From NCBI RefSeq assembly GCF_900182985.1, contig NZ_FXUY01000001.1, positions 930,001 to 994,000 on the forward strand: DNA of 64,000 bases, in the 5' to 3' direction. A model generated the notes under the pieces. It had not been told where the DNA came from and did no database searches. It was given only the letters and a program-made list of their open reading frames with translations. This document shows, piece after piece, positions 18,801-29,480 of the stretch. The position numbers and the translations under genes are program-made. Source of the DNA: Pseudomonas helmanticensis. Lineage in GTDB: Bacteria > Pseudomonadota > Gammaproteobacteria > Pseudomonadales > Pseudomonadaceae. The first letter of the stretch is position 1, and the number at the start of each line of letters is the position of its first letter.

Positions 18801-21800
18801 TCAGTTGTCGTAGCCGAGGTTCGGTGCCAGCCAGCGCTCGGTTACGCTCAGATCCTGGCCTTTGCGCGAGGTGTAGCTTTGTACTTGATCCTTGTCGACC
18901 TTGCCCACGGCGAAGTACTGCGCTTGCGGGTGGGCGAAGTACCAGCCACTGACCGCAGCTGCCGGGAACATCGCGTAGTGTTCGGTGAGGAACACGCCGC
19001 TGCGTCCGGCGCGCATTTCTTCAGCTTCCGGGTCGAGCAGCGCAAACAACGCAGCTTTCTCGGTGTGATCCGGGCAGGCCGGATATCCCGGAGCAGGGCG
19101 GATGCCGCTGTACTGCTCTTTGATCAGCGCTTCGTTGTCGAGGGTTTCGTCCTTGGCATAACCCCAGTGCTCTTTACGCACTTGCTGGTGCAGCCATTCG
19201 GCGCAAGCCTCGGCCAGACGGTCGGCGAGGGCTTTGACCATGATCGAGTTGTAATCGTCGCCAGCGTCCTGATAAGCCTTGGCCACCTCTTCGGCGCCGA
19301 TGCCGGCGGTGGTGATGAAACCACCGACGTAGTCGGTCACTTCGCTGTCCTTCGGCGCCACAAAGTCGGCAAGGGAGAAGTTCGGCTTGCCGTCGGTCTT
19401 GATGATCTGCTGGCGCAGATGATGCAGTTTGGCCAATGGCTGGCCGTCATCGCCGTACAGCTCGATATCGTCGTCATGCACCTGGTTGGCCGGCCAGAAG
19501 CCAAATACCGCACGGGCGCTGATCAGCTTCTCGTCGATCAGCTTGGCGAGCATCTCTTGCGCGTCTTTGTACAGCGATGTAGCGGCCTCACCGACCACTT
19601 CGTCTTCGAGGATGCGCGGGAACTTGCCGGCCAGGTCCCAGGAGATGAAGAACGGTGTCCAGTCGATGTATTCGGCCAGGACTTTGAGGTCGATGTTGTC
19701 GAGCACCTTGCTGCCGGTGAAGGTCGGCTTGACCGGCTGGTAAGTCGCCCAGTCGAACTGCGGCTTCTTGGCGATGGCGGCGGCATAGCTCAGGCGTTCG
19801 GTGCGGGCACTGCGGTTGGCGGTACGTTCGCGCACCTCAACGTATTCGGCGCGGGTTCTTTCGACGAAACCGGCCTTCAGTTCCTTGGACAGCAACTGCG
19901 TCGCCACGCCGACCGCACGCGAGGCATCGGTCACGTAAACCACCGCATCGTTGCTGTACTTCGGCTCGATTTTCACCGCCGTGTGCGCTTTGGAGGTGGT
20001 CGCGCCACCGATCATCAGCGGCAGATGGAAATCCTGGCGCTGCATTTCGCGAGCAACGTGAACCATTTCATCCAGCGAAGGCGTGATCAGACCGGACAAA
20101 CCGATGATGTCGCACTTCTGCTCTTTGGCCACCTGCAGGATCTTCTCTGCCGGCACCATCACGCCGAGGTCGACGATGTCGTAGCCATTGCAACCGAGGA
20201 CCACGCCAACAATGTTCTTGCCGATGTCGTGCACGTCACCTTTAACGGTGGCCATGAGGATCTTGCCCTTGGCTTCCGGTTTGTCGCCTTTTTCCAGCTC
20301 GATGAACGGGATCAGGTGCGCCACGGCCTGCTTCATCACACGGGCGGATTTCACCACCTGTGGCAGGAACATTTTGCCGGCGCCGAACAGGTCGCCGACG
20401 ATGTTCATGCCGGACATCAGCGGACCTTCGATCACTTCGATCGGGCGCGCGAACGACTGGCGCGACTCTTCGGTGTCTTCAACGATGTGCGTGGTGATGC
20501 CTTTGACCAGAGCGTGCTCGAGGCGCTTGTTGACCTCCCAGCTGCGCCACTCTTCGGTCTCGGCTTCCTTGACGCTGCCGTCGCCCTTGTATTTGTCGGC
20601 AATGGCGAGGAGGGCGTCAGTGCCGTTTGGCGTGCGGTTGAGCACCACGTCTTCAACGGCGTCGCGCAACTCGACCGGGATCTGGTCGTAGATCTCCAGT
20701 TGACCGGCGTTAACGATGCCCATGGTCAGGCCGTTGCGGATCGCGTACAGCAGGAACACCGAGTGAATGGCTTCACGCACCGGGTTGTTGCCACGGAACG
20801 AGAACGACACGTTGGACACGCCGCCCGACGTCAGCGCATACGGCAGCTCATCGCGAATGTAGGCACAGGCGTTGATGAAGTCCACAGCGTAGTTGTTGTG
20901 TTCTTCGATACCGGTGGCAACCGCGAAGATATTCGGGTCGAAGATGATGTCTTCCGGCGGGAAGCCGACTTCGTTGACCAGAATGTCGTAGGAGCGTTTG
21001 CAGATTTCTTTCTTGCGCGCTTCGGTGTCGGCCTGACCGGCTTCGTCGAACGCCATTACCACCACGGCGGCGCCATAGCGCTTGCACAGTTTGGCGTGAT
21101 GGATGAACTGCTCGACGCCTTCTTTCATGCTGATCGAGTTGACGATGCCCTTGCCCTGAATGCACTTCAGCCCGGCTTCGATGACTTCCCATTTCGACGA
21201 GTCGATCATGATCGGCACGCGGGAGATGTCCGGCTCACCGGCGATCAGATTGAGGAAGGTCACCATGGCCTTCTTCGAATCGAGCATCCCTTCGTCCATG
21301 TTGATGTCAATCACCTGGGCGCCGGCCTCGACCTGCTGCAGGGCGACTTCCAGCGCTTCGGTGTAATTGTCTTCACGGATCAGCCGGGCGAATTTCGCCG
21401 AGCCGGTGATGTTGGTGCGCTCGCCAACGTTAACGAACAGCGAGCTGCGATCGATGGTGAACGGCTCCAGACCCGAGAGGCGGCAAGCCTTGGGAATGTC
21501 CGGAATCTGCCGCGGTGCGTATCCGGCGACGGCTTTGGCGATGGCTTCGATGTGGCCCGGCGTGGTACCGCAGCAACCGCCGACGATGTTGAGGAAGCCG
21601 CTCTGGGCAAATTCTTCGATGACCTTGGCGGTTTCCGACGGCAGTTCGTCGTACTCGCCGAACTCGTTCGGCAGGCCGGCGTTCGGGTGCGCGGAAACGT
21701 GGGTGCTGGCCTTGTTCGACAGCTCTTCCAGGTACGGACGCAATTCGCTGGCACCAAGCGCGCAGTTGAGGCCGACCGAGATCGGTTTGGCGTGCGCGAC

Positions 21801-22511
21801 GGAGTTCCAGAATGCCTCAGTGGTCTGGCCCGACAGGGTGCGGCCGGAGGCATCGGTGATGGTGCCGGAAATCATGATCGGCAGTTCGATGTGCAACGCT
21901 TCGAACACACCTTGCACGGCGAAGATCGCCGCTTTGGCGTTGAGGGTGTCGAAAATGGTTTCGATCAGGATCAGGTCGGCGCCGCCCTCGATCAGGCCTT
22001 TGGTGGCTTCGGTGTAGTTTTCCACCAGCTCGTCAAAGGTCACGTTGCGGTAGCCCGGGTTGTTGACGTCCGGCGACAGCGAGCAGGTTCGGCTGGTCGG
22101 GCCGAGTACGCCAGCGACGAAGCGCGGTTTTTCCGGGTTTTCAGCGGTCTTGGCGTCGGCAATCTTGCGCGCCAGTCGTGCGCCTTCTACGTTTAACTCG
22201 TAGGCCAGTTCTTCCATGCCGTAGTCGGCCATGGAAATGCGCGTGGCGTTGAAGGTGTTGGTTTCCAGAATGTCGGCGCCGGCATCCAGATAGGCTTTCT
22301 CGATGCCACCGATCACATCGGGGCGGGTGATCACCAACAGGTCGTTGTTGCCCTTGACGTCACTTGGCCAGTCAGCGAAGCGTTTGCCGCGATAATCCTG
22401 CTCTTCGAGCTTGTAGCTCTGGATCATCGTGCCCATACCGCCGTCGAGTATCAGGATGCGCTCTTTGAGAGCTTGCTTGAGAGCTTGAAGGCGGACGCTG
22501 CGATCGGACAT
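18801..22511 (-). CDS. metH: Cobalamin-dependent methionine synthase
   Basis: A 1,236-residue enzyme transferring the methyl group of 5-methyltetrahydrofolate to homocysteine through methylcobalamin. Modules in order are: the homocysteine S-methyltransferase domain with zinc cysteines (NCALGAS and [11 protein letters not shown]), the pterin-binding domain ([18 protein letters not shown]), the B12-binding cap and Rossmann domains with the cobalt-ligand motif DVHDIGKN (His761, matching His759 of the E. coli enzyme), and the C-terminal SAM-binding reactivation domain ([12 protein letters not shown]). Length is normal. The ribosome site and start at 22511 are unremarkable. I saw no SAM, SAH or cobalamin riboswitch in its leader. 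It is a B12 consumer located close to the cobalamin block. Confidence 0.97.
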   Translation of the reverse strand: MSDRSVRLQALKQALKERILILDGGMGTMIQSYKLEEQDYRGKRFADWPSDVKGNNDLLVITRPDVIGGIEKAYLDAGADILETNTFNATRISMADYGMEELAYELNVEGARLARKIADAKTAENPEKPRFVAGVLGPTSRTCSLSPDVNNPGYRNVTFDELVENYTEATKGLIEGGADLILIETIFDTLNAKAAIFAVQGVFEALHIELPIMISGTITDASGRTLSGQTTEAFWNSVAHAKPISVGLNCALGASELRPYLEELSNKASTHVSAHPNAGLPNEFGEYDELPSETAKVIEEFAQSGFLNIVGGCCGTTPGHIEAIAKAVAGYAPRQIPDIPKACRLSGLEPFTIDRSSLFVNVGERTNITGSAKFARLIREDNYTEALEVALQQVEAGAQVIDINMDEGMLDSKKAMVTFLNLIAGEPDISRVPIMIDSSKWEVIEAGLKCIQGKGIVNSISMKEGVEQFIHHAKLCKRYGAAVVVMAFDEAGQADTEARKKEICKRSYDILVNEVGFPPEDIIFDPNIFAVATGIEEHNNYAVDFINACAYIRDELPYALTSGGVSNVSFSFRGNNPVREAIHSVFLLYAIRNGLTMGIVNAGQLEIYDQIPVELRDAVEDVVLNRTPNGTDALLAIADKYKGDGSVKEAETEEWRSWEVNKRLEHALVKGITTHIVEDTEESRQSFARPIEVIEGPLMSGMNIVGDLFGAGKMFLPQVVKSARVMKQAVAHLIPFIELEKGDKPEAKGKILMATVKGDVHDIGKNIVGVVLGCNGYDIVDLGVMVPAEKILQVAKEQKCDIIGLSGLITPSLDEMVHVAREMQRQDFHLPLMIGGATTSKAHTAVKIEPKYSNDAVVYVTDASRAVGVATQLLSKELKAGFVERTRAEYVEVRERTANRSARTERLSYAAAIAKKPQFDWATYQPVKPTFTGSKVLDNIDLKVLAEYIDWTPFFISWDLAGKFPRILEDEVVGEAATSLYKDAQEMLAKLIDEKLISARAVFGFWPANQVHDDDIELYGDDGQPLAKLHHLRQQIIKTDGKPNFSLADFVAPKDSEVTDYVGGFITTAGIGAEEVAKAYQDAGDDYNSIMVKALADRLAEACAEWLHQQVRKEHWGYAKDETLDNEALIKEQYSGIRPAPGYPACPDHTEKAALFALLDPEAEEMRAGRSGVFLTEHYAMFPAAAVSGWYFAHPQAQYFAVGKVDKDQVQSYTSRKGQDLSVTERWLAPNLGYDN

Positions 22512-22666
22512 TTGGACTACTCGGAAAGACCATTACGAAGGAGCGGGATCATAACAAACCTGTGCGCTTTTAGAGCATGTGGCGCTTTTGCATGAATATC
22601 GCTCATGTTGGTGCGAGCGTCATACTGTAGAATCGCGGCGTTTTTTACAGGATCGGGATCACCGGC

Positions 22667-24961
22667 ATGTCGTACCGCGTCGTCAGCATTGTCTTGCTGT
22701 TTTTAAGCTGGGGCGCCGTTGCGCAAGAGCCCGTGATCTCTCCTGCCATTTCGTATAGCCGTGATATCCAGCCGATTTTTACCGAGAAATGCGTGGCCTG
22801 CCATGCGTGCTATGACTCCGCCTGCCAGCTCAACCTGGGCAGTGGCGAGGGCGCGGCCCGGGGCGCCAGCAAGATGCCGGTGTATGACGGCGAGCGCACG
22901 CAGGCGGCGCCGACCACCCGGCTGTTCTACGACGCCTTCGGCAAACGTGCCTGGCAGCAAAAAGATTTCTATTCCGTACTCGACGCGCAGGGCAGTCAGG
23001 CGGCGCTGATGGCGCGCATGCTCGAACTCGGGCACAAGACGCCTTTGACGCCGAACGCCAAGTTGCCGGAAGACATCGTGCTGGGTCTGAACCGCGAAAA
23101 CATGTGCGCGCTGCCGGCCGAGTTTGAAGGCTATGCCGGTGCCCATCCGAAAGAAGGCATGCCGCTGGCGGTGACCGGGCTGACCGATCAGCAATATCAG
23201 ACTTTGCAACGCTGGCTTGCCTCCGGCGCGCCGATTGACGAGCAAGGCCTGGCGCCAAATGCGCAAGAAGCACTGCAAATCGCCCAGTGGGAAAACCTGC
23301 TCAACATGCCCGGCGCTCGTGGCACTCTGGTCGGGCGCTGGCTTTACGAACACTGGTTCCTCGCGCACATCTATTTCAAGGACGGCGAGCCGGGGCATTT
23401 CTTCCAGTGGGTGCGGTCGCGTACACCAAGCGGCCAGCCGATCGACCTGATCGCCACCCGCCGTCCGAATGACGATCCGGGCACGCAGGTGTATTACCGC
23501 TTGTGGCCGGTGCAAGGGGTGATCGTACATAAAACCCACATCACCTATCCGCTGAGCGCGGCGAAGATGGCGCGGGTCAAAAGTCTGTTTTACAGCGGTA
23601 ATTGGCAGGTCAACGCCTTGCCGGGTTATGGCCCGAATAGCCGCGCCAACCCGTTCGCCACCTTCGAGGCGATCCCGGCGCAGGCGCGGTATCAGTTCAT
23701 GCTCGATAACGCCGAGTACTTCGTCCGCACCTTTATTCGCGGGCCAGTATGCCGTGGGCAGATCGCGACTGACGTAATCCGCGACAACTTCTGGGCGCTG
23801 TTCCAGGCGCCGGAACACGACCTGTACATCACCGACCCGAACTATCGCGGCCAGGCCACGCCGTTGCTGGCGATGCCGGGGCAGAACGACGATGTCGGCA
23901 GCGTGCTGACCCTGTGGCACAACTACCGCGACAAACGTAATGAATACGAAGCGCTGCGTCGCGACAGTTACGCCGATCAACCGGCGCCGAGTTGGTCGAC
24001 GCTGTGGGCCGGCAATGACAACGCGCTGCTGAGCATTTTCCGCCACTTCGACAGCGCTTCGGTGACCAAGGGTTTGATCGGCGAAGTGCCGCAGACGATG
24101 TGGCTGTTCGACTATCCGTTGCTTGAGCGGACGTATTATCAGTTGGCGGTCAACTTCGATGTATTCGGCAACGTTTCCCACCAGGCGCAGACCCGCCTGT
24201 ACTTCGACCTGATCCGCAACGGTGCCGAGCAGAACTTCCTGCGCCTGATGCCCGCCGATTCGCGTGAGGATTACCTCGACGATTGGTACCAGAGCAGCGG
24301 CCAGTTCAAGATGTGGCTCGATTACGAATCCATCGACGACGACAAGCCGAGCGCGCTGAAGCTTGACGAGAAAGACCCGAAATACGACTTCGCCATGCAA
24401 CTGTTGTCGCGCTATGGCGACCTCAATGCGCGACCGGATCCGATCAACCGCTGCGCTGGCGCCTATTGCTCGCGGCCGAATATCGCCCCGGCGCTGCAAA
24501 ACGCCGAGCAGGCGCTGAGCCGACTGACTTCGCGCCCGGCGGCGGGGCTGAAAGTGATCGATCAACTGCCGGAAGCGACCATGCTGCGCATCGAGACCGC
24601 CGATGGCAAACGCGAGGTGTACAGCCTGTTGCGCAACCGCGCGCACAGCAACGTCGCGTTTCTTACCGGCGAATCGCTGCGTTATCAGCCAGGGCTGGAC
24701 ACGTTGACCATTTACCCGGGCGTGCTCAGCAGTTACCCGAATTTCATGTTCAACATTCCGGCCGATCAGGTGCCTGCGTTCGTCGATGCACTGGAAAACG
24801 CCAAGGACGCCAACCGTTTCGAGAAAATCGTCGAGCGTTGGGGGATTCGTCGCAGCCATCCGCAGTTCTGGTTCTATTTCCATGACCTGAGCCAGTACCT
24901 GCACGAAACCGACCCGGTGGAAGAGGGCGTGCTGGACATGAACCGCTACGAGAATCTTTGA
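22667..24961 (+). CDS. cti: Periplasmic fatty acid cis/trans isomerase
   Basis: A 764-residue haem enzyme that converts cis-unsaturated fatty acids of membrane phospholipids to the trans form, giving rapid resistance to solvents and heat in Pseudomonas. A signal peptide (about residues 1-19, cleaved after AVA) is followed by a c-type haem motif CVACH at residues 42-46. The remainder matches Cti in length and segments (for example LWHNYRDKRNEYEALRRDSY in part, MWLFDYPLLERTYYQLAVNFDVFGNV in part). It is divergent from metH and stands alone; a REP-like repeat follows. Cti is usually constitutive and controlled by membrane access, not transcription. Confidence 0.95.
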   Translation: MSYRVVSIVLLFLSWGAVAQEPVISPAISYSRDIQPIFTEKCVACHACYDSACQLNLGSGEGAARGASKMPVYDGERTQAAPTTRLFYDAFGKRAWQQKDFYSVLDAQGSQAALMARMLELGHKTPLTPNAKLPEDIVLGLNRENMCALPAEFEGYAGAHPKEGMPLAVTGLTDQQYQTLQRWLASGAPIDEQGLAPNAQEALQIAQWENLLNMPGARGTLVGRWLYEHWFLAHIYFKDGEPGHFFQWVRSRTPSGQPIDLIATRRPNDDPGTQVYYRLWPVQGVIVHKTHITYPLSAAKMARVKSLFYSGNWQVNALPGYGPNSRANPFATFEAIPAQARYQFMLDNAEYFVRTFIRGPVCRGQIATDVIRDNFWALFQAPEHDLYITDPNYRGQATPLLAMPGQNDDVGSVLTLWHNYRDKRNEYEALRRDSYADQPAPSWSTLWAGNDNALLSIFRHFDSASVTKGLIGEVPQTMWLFDYPLLERTYYQLAVNFDVFGNVSHQAQTRLYFDLIRNGAEQNFLRLMPADSREDYLDDWYQSSGQFKMWLDYESIDDDKPSALKLDEKDPKYDFAMQLLSRYGDLNARPDPINRCAGAYCSRPNIAPALQNAEQALSRLTSRPAAGLKVIDQLPEATMLRIETADGKREVYSLLRNRAHSNVAFLTGESLRYQPGLDTLTIYPGVLSSYPNFMFNIPADQVPAFVDALENAKDANRFEKIVERWGIRRSHPQFWFYFHDLSQYLHETDPVEEGVLDMNRYENL

Positions 24962-25011
24962 TCTTTTGCCACCCACCCGCTGTCCCATTTATCAGCACCA
25001 ACACAAATCCC

Positions 25012-25106
25012 CCGTGTAGGAGCTGTCGAGTGAAACGAGGCTGCGATCTTTTGATCTTGAAAACCAACAATCAAAAGATCGCAGCGTGCCGCAGCTCCTA
25101 TAGGGG
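25012..25106. repeat. REPIN-like palindrome between cti and the acyltransferase gene
   Basis: Outer arms TAGGAGCTG(T/C)CG and GCCGCAGCTCCTA enclose inner arms CTGCGATCTTTTGAT and ATCAAAAGATCGCAG. It belongs to the same family as the element at 5001-5094. Confidence 0.8.
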
Positions 25107-25131
25107 TTAGTCGAGACCGGGAGAGCGGGCG

Positions 25132-26154
25132 ATGTTGATTTCAGTGCAGGCCCTGCGTGCGCTTGCGGCGTGGACGGTGGTCTGCCACCACTTCATGCAG
25201 ATTTTCTTCGACTTCCAGGCACGTGGGCCGATTGGCCAGCTGTTTATCGACAAAGGTGCGGTGGGCGTCGATATTTTCTTCGTCATCAGCGGCCTGGTGA
25301 TTTTCCTTTCCACCGAGAACAAGCCGCTGCCACCGGCGCGGTTTCTGCTCTACCGATTGTTTCGCATCGTTCCGGCGTACTGGCTGTACACGCTGTTGAT
25401 GGCGCTGCTGGTGGTGTTTGCCCAGCCGTTGCTGCCGGACCAGACTGTGGACTGGGCGCATCTGCTGCTGTCATTGCTGTTCATTCCCACCGAGAATCCC
25501 GGCGGATACGGGTTCTACCCGACACTGAATGTCGGCTGGACACTCAATTACGAAATGCTCTTCTACGTGCTGTTTGCCTGGGCGCTGCTGTTTCGCTTGC
25601 AGGTGCGGCTGTTGGTGGTTGCGGCGTTGCTGTTTGCCGTTTCGCAAGCCTGGACCGGGTTTGGCTGGATCAGCGAGTTCTATCGATCGGACATTGTTTA
25701 CGAGTTCTTGCTGGGGATCGGCATCGGCATGCTTTATCGCCGGGGCTGGATCGGCGCCGGCCTGTGGTTGCCGCTGCTGGCGATTGGCGCGGCACTGCTG
25801 ACGATCTACCACTTGGCACCGGCACCAAGGCTGTTCAACTGGGGCGTGCCGAGCGCCGTGCTGGTAATGGCGTGCATTTCACTTGAGCGTTATGTCGAGC
25901 GCAGCCGGGTGCTGAAACTACTCGGTGAATGCTCCTATTCGGTGTATCTGATGCACGTTCTGGTGCTGTCAGCGGGTGGGTTCATTGCGCAGCGCTACGC
26001 CATCAACCCGTATCTGATGTTTGTTGTGTGTGCGCTGGCGATTGGCGTTGGCTCGTGGCTGAGCTACGAATGGGTGGAAAAGCGCAGTTATCGCTGGCTC
26101 AAGGCGCGGGTCGATGGCACGCCCGACGAGAATCTTTCCCGACAAAAATACTAG
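25132..26154 (+). CDS. Membrane acyltransferase (acyltransferase 3 family)
   Basis: A 340-residue integral membrane acyltransferase of the OafA/YrhL/ExoZ type, which acetylates or otherwise acylates surface or secreted sugars. The N-terminus carries the catalytic histidine region (SVQALRALAAWTVVCHHFMQ, starting at residue 2) and VGVDIFFVISGLVIFLS. Eight to ten hydrophobic segments follow, along with the family stretch VGWTLNYEMLFYVLFA and the terminal LLGECSYSVYLMHVL motif. The ATG at 25132 follows a GGGAG site. The acceptor is unknown; no polysaccharide genes are adjacent. Confidence 0.88.
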   Translation: MLISVQALRALAAWTVVCHHFMQIFFDFQARGPIGQLFIDKGAVGVDIFFVISGLVIFLSTENKPLPPARFLLYRLFRIVPAYWLYTLLMALLVVFAQPLLPDQTVDWAHLLLSLLFIPTENPGGYGFYPTLNVGWTLNYEMLFYVLFAWALLFRLQVRLLVVAALLFAVSQAWTGFGWISEFYRSDIVYEFLLGIGIGMLYRRGWIGAGLWLPLLAIGAALLTIYHLAPAPRLFNWGVPSAVLVMACISLERYVERSRVLKLLGECSYSVYLMHVLVLSAGGFIAQRYAINPYLMFVVCALAIGVGSWLSYEWVEKRSYRWLKARVDGTPDENLSRQKY

Positions 26155-26796
<642 letters not shown>

Positions 26797-26819
26797 GTAA
26801 GGTGTTCACTGCGGACATG

Positions 26820-26850
26820 AAAAACGGCGCCCCGTGAGCGCCGTTTTTTT
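26820..26850 (+). terminator. Intrinsic terminator downstream of nfuA
   Basis: An inverted repeat AAAAACGGCGC/GCGCCGTTTTTTT with a short loop and T tract, 23 bases after the nfuA stop. Confidence 0.9.
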
Positions 26851-26867
26851 ATGGGTGAAATGTACCG

Positions 26868-26962
26868 ACGCCTTCGCGAGCAGGCTCGCTCCCACCTTTG
26901 GTATGCAATTTTGATCGTTCCCACGCTCTGCGTGGGAATGCAGCCCGGGACGCTCCGTGTTT
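26868..26962. repeat. REP-type and GTTCCCACGC-type repeats
   Basis: It contains CTTCGCGAGCAGGCTCGCTCC (26871-26891), a half-REP of the type also found inside cobN, then the small palindrome GTTCCCACGCTCTGCGTGGGAA and CAGCCCGGGACGCTC. These are common dispersed intergenic sequences of P. fluorescens-group genomes. Confidence 0.65.
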
Positions 26963-26966
26963 CAAT

Positions 26967-27713
26967 TCAGGGCCTGTAAAGGTGCGCATGCCCGGCGCGA
27001 TACAACGATGACTCGCTGAACACTTCACTGCCCAGCACGCGCCCAACCAGAATTAACGCCGTACGCCGAAACCCTTTGGCTTCAACCTTCCCGGCAATAT
27101 CCGCCAGTGTCCCCACCACCCAATCCTGATCCGGCCATGTCGCCCGGTGAATCACCGCAATCGGGCAATCCGCGCCGTAATGCGGCAACAGCTCTACCAG
27201 AATCTTCTGCAGGTGGTTCACGCCCAAATGAATCGCCATGGTCGCGCCGTGCTGCGCCAGGCTGGCGAGTTCTTCGCCGGCCGGCATCGCGGTTTTATCC
27301 GCATAGCGGGTCAGGATCACGCTTTGCGAAACATCCGGGAGGGTCAGTTCGGCACCCAGTAACGCCGCACACGCCGCCGTCGCGGTTACCCCGGGAATGA
27401 TTTCGAACGGGATGCTCAGCTCGCGCAAATAGCGAATCTGCTCGCCAATCGCGCCATACAGACTCGGATCGCCGGAATGCACCCGGGCCACGTCCTGGCC
27501 TTTTTCATGGGCAGACTTGATCAGGTCGATGATCTGTTCCAGATGCAGTTCGGCGCTATTGACCAGCGTTTCCGCCTGATGACCGTCCAGCACCGCTGCT
27601 GGCACCAGCGAGCCTGCATAGATGATCACCGGGCAGCTGCGGATCAAACGCTGGCCTTTGACGGTGATCAATTCCGGGTCGCCGGGGCCGGCGCCGATGA
27701 AGTAGACGGTCAT
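26967..27713 (-). CDS. cobM: Precorrin-4 C11-methyltransferase
   Basis: A 248-residue SAM-dependent methyltransferase of the tetrapyrrole methylase family that methylates C-11 of precorrin-4 in the aerobic cobalamin pathway. Diagnostic parts are the N-terminal glycine-rich loop VYFIGAGPGDPELIT, YAGSLVP, the VARVHSGDPSLYGAIGEQ motif and EIIPGVTATAACAALLG. A ribosome site AGGA precedes the ATG at 27713. It is the last gene of the minus-strand group cbtB-cbtA-cobE-cobM and is presumably under the upstream B12 riboswitch. Confidence 0.95.
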   Translation of the reverse strand: MTVYFIGAGPGDPELITVKGQRLIRSCPVIIYAGSLVPAAVLDGHQAETLVNSAELHLEQIIDLIKSAHEKGQDVARVHSGDPSLYGAIGEQIRYLRELSIPFEIIPGVTATAACAALLGAELTLPDVSQSVILTRYADKTAMPAGEELASLAQHGATMAIHLGVNHLQKILVELLPHYGADCPIAVIHRATWPDQDWVVGTLADIAGKVEAKGFRRTALILVGRVLGSEVFSESSLYRAGHAHLYRP

Positions 27714-27794
27714 GAAGAAATCCTGTGAAAAACGGGGCAGGGCAATGCTTCAGATGAAGATTGCTCATGATCAAACGGCGAGATTATCGGGATT

Positions 27795-28208
27795 TTACGC
27801 TGCACCGGCCAATGCCAACGTGGCCTGAGCGTATTTTTGCCGGGAAATCAGCAGTTTTGCCGGCGCCTGGATCAGCTGTTCAGCGAGTGCCAACGCCGCG
27901 CTTTCTGCCACACCGTAACAACCGGTGCGCTCGTAGGCGATTTGCGAATGGTGGCTGAGTTGCTGCTGATAACTGGCCAGTTCTGCACTGCTGAAGTACA
28001 GCAGCGGCAGCGCCAGTTGTGCGGCGAGTTCCTGCAAACCCGGCTCATCGCGTTTCAAGTCGATACTGGCCAGGGCTTTGACCGCTTGCAGTTCAATGCG
28101 ATGGGCTTGCAACGCCTGGTCAAGCAACGCGCGCAGCGTGCTGGCGGGGCAGCCGCGCTGGCAGCCCAGGCCGACCACCAGGGTCGGCGCTGTGCTGGCA
28201 GTCGTCAT
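27795..28208 (-). CDS. cobE: Cobalamin biosynthesis protein CobE (CbiG C-terminal domain)
   Basis: A 137-residue protein matching the CobE/CbiG C-terminal domain: a short strand VVGLGCQRGCP with the conserved glycine-cysteine turn, the S-T-L helix, ASIDLKRDEPGLQELA, PLLYFSSAELA, and the TGCYGVAESAALAL motif. CobE is needed for aerobic cobalamin synthesis in pseudomonads, although its catalytic role is unclear. The ATG at 28208 overlaps the cbtA stop by four bases (ATGA), so the two are translationally coupled. Confidence 0.9.
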   Translation of the reverse strand: MTTASTAPTLVVGLGCQRGCPASTLRALLDQALQAHRIELQAVKALASIDLKRDEPGLQELAAQLALPLLYFSSAELASYQQQLSHHSQIAYERTGCYGVAESAALALAEQLIQAPAKLLISRQKYAQATLALAGAA

Positions 28209-28903
28209 GCGTGGTATTGACCATCGCTTTTGCGGCGGAACAACCAGGCACTGATCAGGCCCAAGGCCAGCCAGAACGCCACGTTGGTCAACTGCGAAGC
28301 GATTTTGAACTGTGCTTCCAATACTTCGGGAGCGAGCATCGAATGGACTTCCGGCTGCGGAGCGCCGATCACGTGCGGCACGGCCAGAATGGCCACGCCG
28401 AGGATTTTCATCAGCCAGTGACGACTGAACACGATCAGCGACAGGCCGACAGCCGTAGACGCGGCAGTGCCGATCCACCACATCTGGCGCGATGCCAGAT
28501 CAGCGGCAGCGGTGCCCGGCAATTCAGGCGGCAGGCCCAGGGTTGGCGCGAGGACGAAGGTGGCATAACCGGCCAGACCCCAGAGCAGGCCTTGCGAGGT
28601 TTTGGTCGGCGCGCGCAGGGTGTAGAGGCCCGCGAGCATCAGGGCGAAACCCACCGCAACCACCAGATTGCCGCCTGTGGTCGAAACCACGCGCTGCCAG
28701 CCGTCTTCCGGCTCCCAGGCTTCGGCATCGTGGGTGTGCGCAGCTACGCCAGCGGCGTGTTCGTGAACCGCCACCGGCTCGGACTTCTCAAAGGTTTCCG
28801 CCTGCAGAATCAGCGGCGAAACCCAAAAGCTTTGCAGCAGGGTGAGGAGCAGGGCGGCCAGCAGGCCGGTGAAACCTGCGGTTTGCGCAATACGCTTGAT
28901 CAT
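28205..28903 (-). CDS. cbtA: CbtA, predicted cobalt transporter subunit
   Basis: A 232-residue membrane protein of the CbtA family, predicted cobalt importer of alphaproteobacteria and pseudomonads under B12-riboswitch control. It has five hydrophobic segments, the first at about residues 7-27. A histidine-containing periplasmic loop (VHEHAAGVAAHTHDAEAW) may bind metal. Between helices lie LWGLAGYATFVLAPTLGLPPELPG in part and SRQMWWIGTA, characteristic of the family. I chose the ATG at 28903, because the upstream alternative at 28924 overlaps the end of cbtB. It works with CbtB. Confidence 0.9.
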   Translation of the reverse strand: MIKRIAQTAGFTGLLAALLLTLLQSFWVSPLILQAETFEKSEPVAVHEHAAGVAAHTHDAEAWEPEDGWQRVVSTTGGNLVVAVGFALMLAGLYTLRAPTKTSQGLLWGLAGYATFVLAPTLGLPPELPGTAAADLASRQMWWIGTAASTAVGLSLIVFSRHWLMKILGVAILAVPHVIGAPQPEVHSMLAPEVLEAQFKIASQLTNVAFWLALGLISAWLFRRKSDGQYHA

Positions 28904-28914
28904 GTCGGCAGGTC

Positions 28915-29112
28915 TCAGTGGCACGGGAACGCGGCGCTGTGGCGGGTATCGTGGGCGGCGTTGTGTACCGCTTCGATGTGCGAGAAACCGGCGAAGTAGA
29001 CCAGGCTGGCGCCGAGAATCGACGCGAAGATCGCGGCGGTGAGGCGTTGGCTCAGGGTGGTGGTGCTGGCGATTTTGTCCGTGTTGCTGCCGGTGCTGCT
29101 GATGATCGACAT
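28915..29112 (-). CDS. cbtB: CbtB, predicted cobalt transporter small subunit
   Basis: A 65-residue protein with one membrane helix (about residues 24-42, LTAAIFASILGASLVYFAGF) and a histidine-rich C-terminal tail (HIEAVHNAAHDTRHSA), the hallmark of CbtB, thought to present cobalt to CbtA. The ATG at 29112 is the first gene position after the cobalamin riboswitch leader, and 11 bases separate the stop from the cbtA start. Confidence 0.9.
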   Translation of the reverse strand: MSIISSTGSNTDKIASTTTLSQRLTAAIFASILGASLVYFAGFSHIEAVHNAAHDTRHSAAFPCH

Positions 29113-29154
29113 GGCGCTTCCCTCTGGAGTGTCAGCGGGTGAATAGAGCGCATG

Positions 29155-29183
29155 AAAACCCCTGCGGGTCAGGCTCGCAGAGG
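29155..29183 (-). terminator. Candidate riboswitch-linked terminator in the cbtB leader
   Basis: On the minus strand CCTCTGCG pairs with CGCAGGGG across a 9-base loop and is followed by TTTTC, between the B12 box and the cbtB start. It would suit a transcription-terminating expression platform, but the U tract is short. Confidence 0.45.
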
Positions 29184-29252
29184 TTCGAACAGCGCCCGCC
29201 CACCGCGGGTTTGTTATGTTCAGCACCGCACAAATGCGGGCTGTGTGTTGCG

Positions 29253-29441
29253 GGCCGGTCTCCGGGCTCACGAGGGGTTGGCGTCAGGCCGACCTGCAAG
29301 CGTCACCTTCCCATGCCGTATCGGCACAGTGGATCTGACGCTTCGCTCGCTTACCGTTGCGGGGGCAGCACCGGACTGACATGGCTTTGAGTAAAGCACA
29401 TGATTCACCGGTTTCCCGTTTCACCCTGTGAAGGGCACCCG
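29253..29441 (-). ncRNA. Cobalamin riboswitch upstream of cbtB
   Basis: Read on the minus strand, the segment begins with the GGTGCCC P1-like sequence and contains the cobalamin aptamer landmarks in order: GGGTGAAACGGGAA, CCGGTGCTGCCCCCGCAAC, GGCATGGGAAGG, and a B12-box-like GTGAGCCCGGAGACCGGCC (29253-29271). It regulates the cbtB-cbtA-cobE-cobM unit, reducing cobalt uptake and corrin synthesis when cobalamin is sufficient. Confidence 0.93.
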
Positions 29442-29480
29442 TAACAAGTTGTGTAGGAGAGCATGAGGGGGGATTTGAGT

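Noticed and set aside
18879..22196. A 1,105-codon open frame on the plus strand, opposite metH
   Set aside because: It is antisense to the fully conserved metH and its translation has no recognisable domain; such long shadows arise from GC-rich codon use.
22512..22666. Possible SAM, SAH or cobalamin riboswitch before metH
   Set aside because: The 155-base gap is shared with the divergent cti and shows none of the conserved boxes of these aptamers.
22703..24988. A 761-codon open frame opposite cti
   Set aside because: Antisense to the conserved cti, with low-complexity, Arg/Val/Gln-rich translation and no domain.
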